64,000 nucleotides of DNA from assembly GCA_013368315.1 (NCBI GenBank), contig JAACJM010000004.1, positions 372,001 to 436,000 on the forward strand. Reading direction: 5' to 3'. The translations under genes were made by a program, and so were the position numbers. Source of the stretch: Tetrapyrgos nigripes. Lineage: Eukaryota; Basidiomycota; Agaricomycetes; Agaricales; Campanellaceae. The notes under the pieces are model-generated. The model did not search any database. It saw only the letters and a program-made list of their open reading frames with translations, and was not told the DNA's origin. The number at the start of each line of letters is the position of its first letter. The first letter of the stretch is position 1. Of this stretch, positions 59,991-64,000 are shown piece after piece.

Positions 59991-62025
59991 AGATGAATGG
60001 CAGGACGGAGAGATCTTGAGGTGACCGGGAGAGGAGAGGAGGAGCGATTGTGTTCTTGGTTTGATTTTGAGTTTCGACCCGTCTTGTACTTGTACTTGAG
60101 AAGTTTGAACGGGTCGAGGATTCGCTCTCTACCGTGCTCATCCGCCGCAAAATGATCGATAAACAGGATAGAGCTTTCCAGATTCTCGAGTGTGAGGCTT
60201 GATGAGAGCCATCGTCGTTATGGCCAACTTGTTACAATTGACACCCGACTCAACTTCTCGTACTGAGTGAGACTTCGTGGTGGGTTTTAAAGGGAACGAT
60301 TGCTGCGATAGTAGTTGGACAGATGAAGATGAACTCGTCGATGTAGTGGAAAGGTAACGGATAAAGAGTTCTTTCGTCCAGTGTGCGAGTGACTATTGCC
60401 ATGGCATCGTACCACAGAGGTTTTCGCTATGAGACCTTCCCTATATTATCATGAACACCAAATCTCCGACATCAACGAAGCAAAAACACTCACTTGAAAA
60501 CTTCGGCCATGTACATACTCCATGTTTACCAAAACCAACCTCGCCTCGCCTCCTGATCCCTTCTACAGACTGATATTCAAGCCTCTCGGGCTGTCCGGTT
60601 CATCATGAGGTTCCTTTGCAGTTGAAAAAGATGCTGCGCTACGCGCGTCGTTCCTATCGTTAGTGAGAATAGATCCGTTTGACCGAGATAAAGGATGGAC
60701 TCGGAGGATTTCGAGAAGTAATTGGCATGGAAGACCTTTTGGAAGGAGTTTCGGGTTTCGACGCGTCTTCTACTTCAACTTGAAGTTGAACTTAGTCTCG
60801 GCTCCGACAAGCAAATAAAAATACAATAACCAAATAAACGTCCTTGTCTATGGTCTGACACAGCCAGGCTGGGACTTCTGCTCGAATCGGTACCGCTTCT
60901 CTCATTATCAAGCAGCCCAGTAATTATGGGAATGCCCTGTTGACTGCTCCGCGCGGCATGATTGACATGGTTTGGACTCTATGTAAGTTACTGTCTCTAC
61001 AGCAGAAGGTCTTGAAGATGAAATCATCAATTCCAGATGCAAACTCGGTCGTCAATGCCTACTACACATGGAGATAGTTAATTTAGGCAAACCTACCCCA
61101 TTTTCAGGACCGCCTGTTCTCCAGTTGTAAACTGGCGGGTAAACTGACGGGTAAACTGGAGGTTGCCGTTCGGTGTTCCTTACGGGCGAACCATGCCAAT
61201 AGCCTATAGGAACTTACAAGGACATGCTGTAAATGAAGCAGGGTAAGATTCAACAAAAACTTCGCACAATGGCCCTGCAAATCGAGTTCCCTGGATCTAA
61301 CAGAGTATGACCTAACAGTAAAGCAAATTCAAATGAGGACACCCACGCCTCTGACCACCTGTTCTCCAATTGTAAACTGGTATCTCCGACTAGCCGATGA
61401 ATTATTTTTTCGAAAAGTGCAACGACGGAATAATTGAGTGGACCTGATGCAACGGGTCGGATGCCGATCCGGATTTCCTGACGAACAACTCGACGATTGA
61501 GCAGAAAATGTTGAGAAAATCCGTGTCCTGATGTGTGCCACTCGACCCGAAGAGCATGGACATCCCCACGAGGAGACTTGATAAAGCCGCTTGCAAACAG
61601 TCATTCGCTTCGAACCGAACGCGATAGTCTCGTCCCCAGACATTAGGTGCGCTGCCCCTATTGCCTTGTTGCTTGCCCCGCTGAATCAGCAATTGGTTCC
61701 ACGGTTAGCTACTTCGCGCATCATATATTGATGTAAAAGTACCAGTAGCTAGTCCGGTAGCGGTGTAACCTATCTATCTGTCTATCTACCGCATCGCTCT
61801 GCCCCCTTCGGATGAATCCGGCGGAGTTTGAAATCAAACTACAAAGATGCGGTAATTTGTAACCCGATGGCCCTACCGGATTTGATGCGTATGATGTACA
61901 TGTATTAAGATATTTGATGGGTGGAGTTCCCTGGATCTACATACATACAAGCAAATTTGCACTCCCAAGTTCTGGTTTTCAGGTTCTTAAGCAGCCAGAA
62001 ATGAAGAACATATCCCCCTCGCGCT
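59991..62025. other. Intergenic, no supported gene
   Basis: Short frames only. Small repeats are seen: a ttctcca(a/g)ttgtaaactgg word at about 61120 and 61369, a gagttccctggatct word at about 61279 and 61925, and a gtttcgac-cgtctt-tact word at about 60070 and 60750. These are probably decayed dispersed repeats. Confidence 0.4.
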
Positions 62026-62640
62026 ATGTCTCCTGTTGTCCATGAAGCTTCCAGCGGCATCATTCAGACTGGGCTAGCACTCCTCTTTTCCCATACAGGA
62101 ACCCAAGTAATCACCATCTTTTTCATTCTCCTCGTCATCTTACTTCGTCGCTGCTACCCCTGCGTCTCAGTCCCAGGGTTGGAAAGATCGTTCAGGCGCT
62201 TGGAGGGTGGAGTTCAAACGTGTCGAGAGCAATGCCCTAGGCACTACTATTCTGCATTCGACGATGAGTGGTTACAGTAAATGACCTTCTCGCGTCACCG
62301 CAAAATAGTCTTCATGAACTTAATGCCTCACTCTTGACAGGACCAAGGGCGACTTCTCTTCTCTCCAATATGCTCATCTGTACGGTCACTGGGATCCCGT
62401 ATGGACATTACGTTATTGGAAAGCGCGATTGAGGCACATTAGAGAAGTGGTTGCCTGCTATGAACACTGTGAGGACATGAATAGGTCCATTCAGGTACGT
62501 TTGTGCATCACACAGTCATATTTCCGGTCTATCCTGACAAGAAAAATCATTACCAGCGTGCCATAGAAGATTACCGGCAGCGACAAGATTCCCTTTCTTT
62601 GGACCTCTACACTAATATGGCCTCTGCATACGCTGTATGA
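62026..62640 (+). CDS. Small single-pass membrane protein, unknown
   Basis: Three exons, 62026-62276, 62341-62494 and 62557-62640, in phase; 162 residues. Residues about 26-42 form one membrane segment (VITIFFILLVILL) followed by basic and cysteine residues (RRCYPC). The rest is charged and helical (YWKARLRHIREVVACYEHCEDMNRSIQ, RAIEDYRQRQDSLSLDLYTNM), possibly a coiled coil on the cytosolic side. No family recognised; splice signals and phase make it a credible gene. Confidence 0.5.
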
Positions 62641-63832
62641 GGTCTTTATATCGACTTCGGAACGGGCACGGGTTTGTTTGCGCCCTGGAATTAGTTGATT
62701 CCAATTGCAAAGTTTTGGGTCTGGTTCTTGCAGCTTGCTTGAAGATTCATTGTACTCGTCAATGTCGGACGCTATGTACTCATGTCGCTATCGCATTGCT
62801 ATCGGATGTCTCCGTTTTGTATCTTTCTTGTCTCTGGCAGTGGATGATATTAATCCTCATCTTTATTTCGTTCTAGTCATGTACTTATCGTTCACGTACA
62901 GGGATGCACGTTCATGTCCATTGGCACAACTGAGCAGGAACGTCGATGTCAATGGACTTCTGCTACTGTAAACGGTCCTTTGTCTTCCTTATGAGCGCCG
63001 ACGCGTCTCTATAAGTACTATGTACTAATCAACATTCTCATTCTTGAGCTCAGTCCTCTGACCTCTGCAGTCTACCGATCGAGTTTCCGAGTTTGCCAGT
63101 AGGTGTCTCTGTACGTATCTGTATTTTTTCCTGTACCCTTATGTAGAGAGAGCTGTAGAGAGCCTATAGCGGGTGGGATTCAAGTTGGATCTGTCCATCA
63201 AATTCTCCAGCGTCATGCCCACTACCAATGCAGGAACCCGCCCATGGCGTCGGCCCGGATGGTATGTGAATTTGATATACCAGAAGATGTACATACATTC
63301 AAAATGTTGCTCTTCTGCTCCCCTGCGTCACTGCGATGCTCATGCACATGGCGGAATCGGCGGCGGCGGCGGAGAATGTATCCAATAGGAGGATCACTGT
63401 TGTTTCTTTCCAACTCCAGATTTGCTTGAAGCAATTCGAGTTAAGTATATATCATCTTGTACCTACACGCGAAATTCGGGAGCAAGCTACAGTACTGGTG
63501 AGCACGAAAGAGTAGCTCCAAGCCTCCAACGCATCGCCGATTGCGGAGGAAGCTGAGCTGAGCTTAGCCTAGAACTGCAAACAAAGAGCCGAGGGCCGAG
63601 GGACCAGAAATCTAAACCAAGGCCCCCAGGTCAAGCCAAGAAAGGAAACGTCCATCGACGACAATTCAGATGCACCGAAGAAAAAAAAGTAAAAAAACCG
63701 TTAACATAAGTATGTATGTAGAATAGAGTGAACGACAGGAGAAGCGTCTCAGCCAACACAACAAGGAGTAGATGACAACAGGCCTAGGTCAAGTGGTAGT
63801 GGTAGTGGTATAGTATCTAAATCAACTCAAAT
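62641..63832. other. Intergenic, no supported gene
   Basis: Frames are short and overlapping, with no motif. A cggcggcggcgg triplet run lies at about 63360. Confidence 0.45.
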
Positions 63833-64000
63833 CTAGACACCCGCGACAATCCTAAAAAAAACAAAGTTTTATTCGTCAGCATCAAGCACAAAAAGAGAAG
63901 AAAAAAAGACAACGTACTCCTCCGCCTTATTCAACGCCTGTACCATACCAATAACCTCCTTCCTCCTATTCACAACGTACTCGCTCTCCTTCAACAAATC
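63833..64000 (-). CDS. C-terminal end of a gene that continues beyond the window
   Basis: Two exons on the minus strand, joined across a GTACGT...TTTTAG intron (about 63855-63915). They read DLLKESEYVVNRRKEVIGM, then VQALNKAEE|IVAGV and stop (TAG 63833-63835). Highly charged and probably alpha-helical. Too little is present to name the protein; the 5' part lies outside. Confidence 0.6.

Overview
The window looks like nuclear DNA of a mushroom-forming basidiomycete (Agaricomycete). Genes are cut by many short introns (about 45-90 bp, GT...AG). There is a secreted protein of the fruit-body-specific type, a fungal URA2-type pyrimidine fusion protein, and a retroelement/DNA-transposon load typical of agaric genomes. 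All exon models below were joined by hand from splice signals and reading phase.

Layout. 1-2082: no gene seen. 2083-8890: compact gene block with a secreted fruit-body-type protein (+), glutathione reductase (-), a PI-PLC X-domain protein (-) and a MIF/tautomerase-family protein (-). 8891-18550: gene-poor, repeat-rich land with a broken small gene, a PHD-finger remnant with a lost splice donor, and a clear indoleamine 2,3-dioxygenase pseudogene. 18551-39992: a 21.4-kb composite mobile region bounded by short inverted ends (TAGTGTTGTAA...) and a perfect 8-bp target duplication CTGTAGCG. It holds a Ty3/gypsy element with 131-bp LTRs whose pol frame is broken by four TGA codons, an intact spliced gene with a GRF-like zinc finger, minisatellites, a decayed 2OG-Fe(II)-oxygenase-like gene, an intact 928-aa MULE-like transposase gene in convergent orientation to it, and a tandem-repeat array just inside the right end. 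40001-44005: an orphan gene and a second MIF/tautomerase paralogue. 44691-57886: two large intact genes, a beta-propeller/amidohydrolase protein and the URA2-type CPSase-ATCase fusion. 57887-64000: a highly divergent histone H2A, a GMC-oxidoreductase remnant, a small membrane protein, and the 3' end of a gene that runs out of the window.

How they relate. Housekeeping genes (glutathione reductase, URA2, the hydrolases) sit in two islands on either side of a transposon-rich stretch of about 30 kb. The two MIF paralogues share intron positions and lie on opposite sides of it. Dispersed repeats recur on both sides, and one repeat copy appears to be split by the 21.4-kb insertion. Most nonsense changes in the transposon-derived genes are TGA where CGA is plausible, which fits CpG deamination. 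Best candidates for something new: the composite element with its oxygenase-like/transposase gene pair, and the divergent H2A whose first intron directly follows the start codon.
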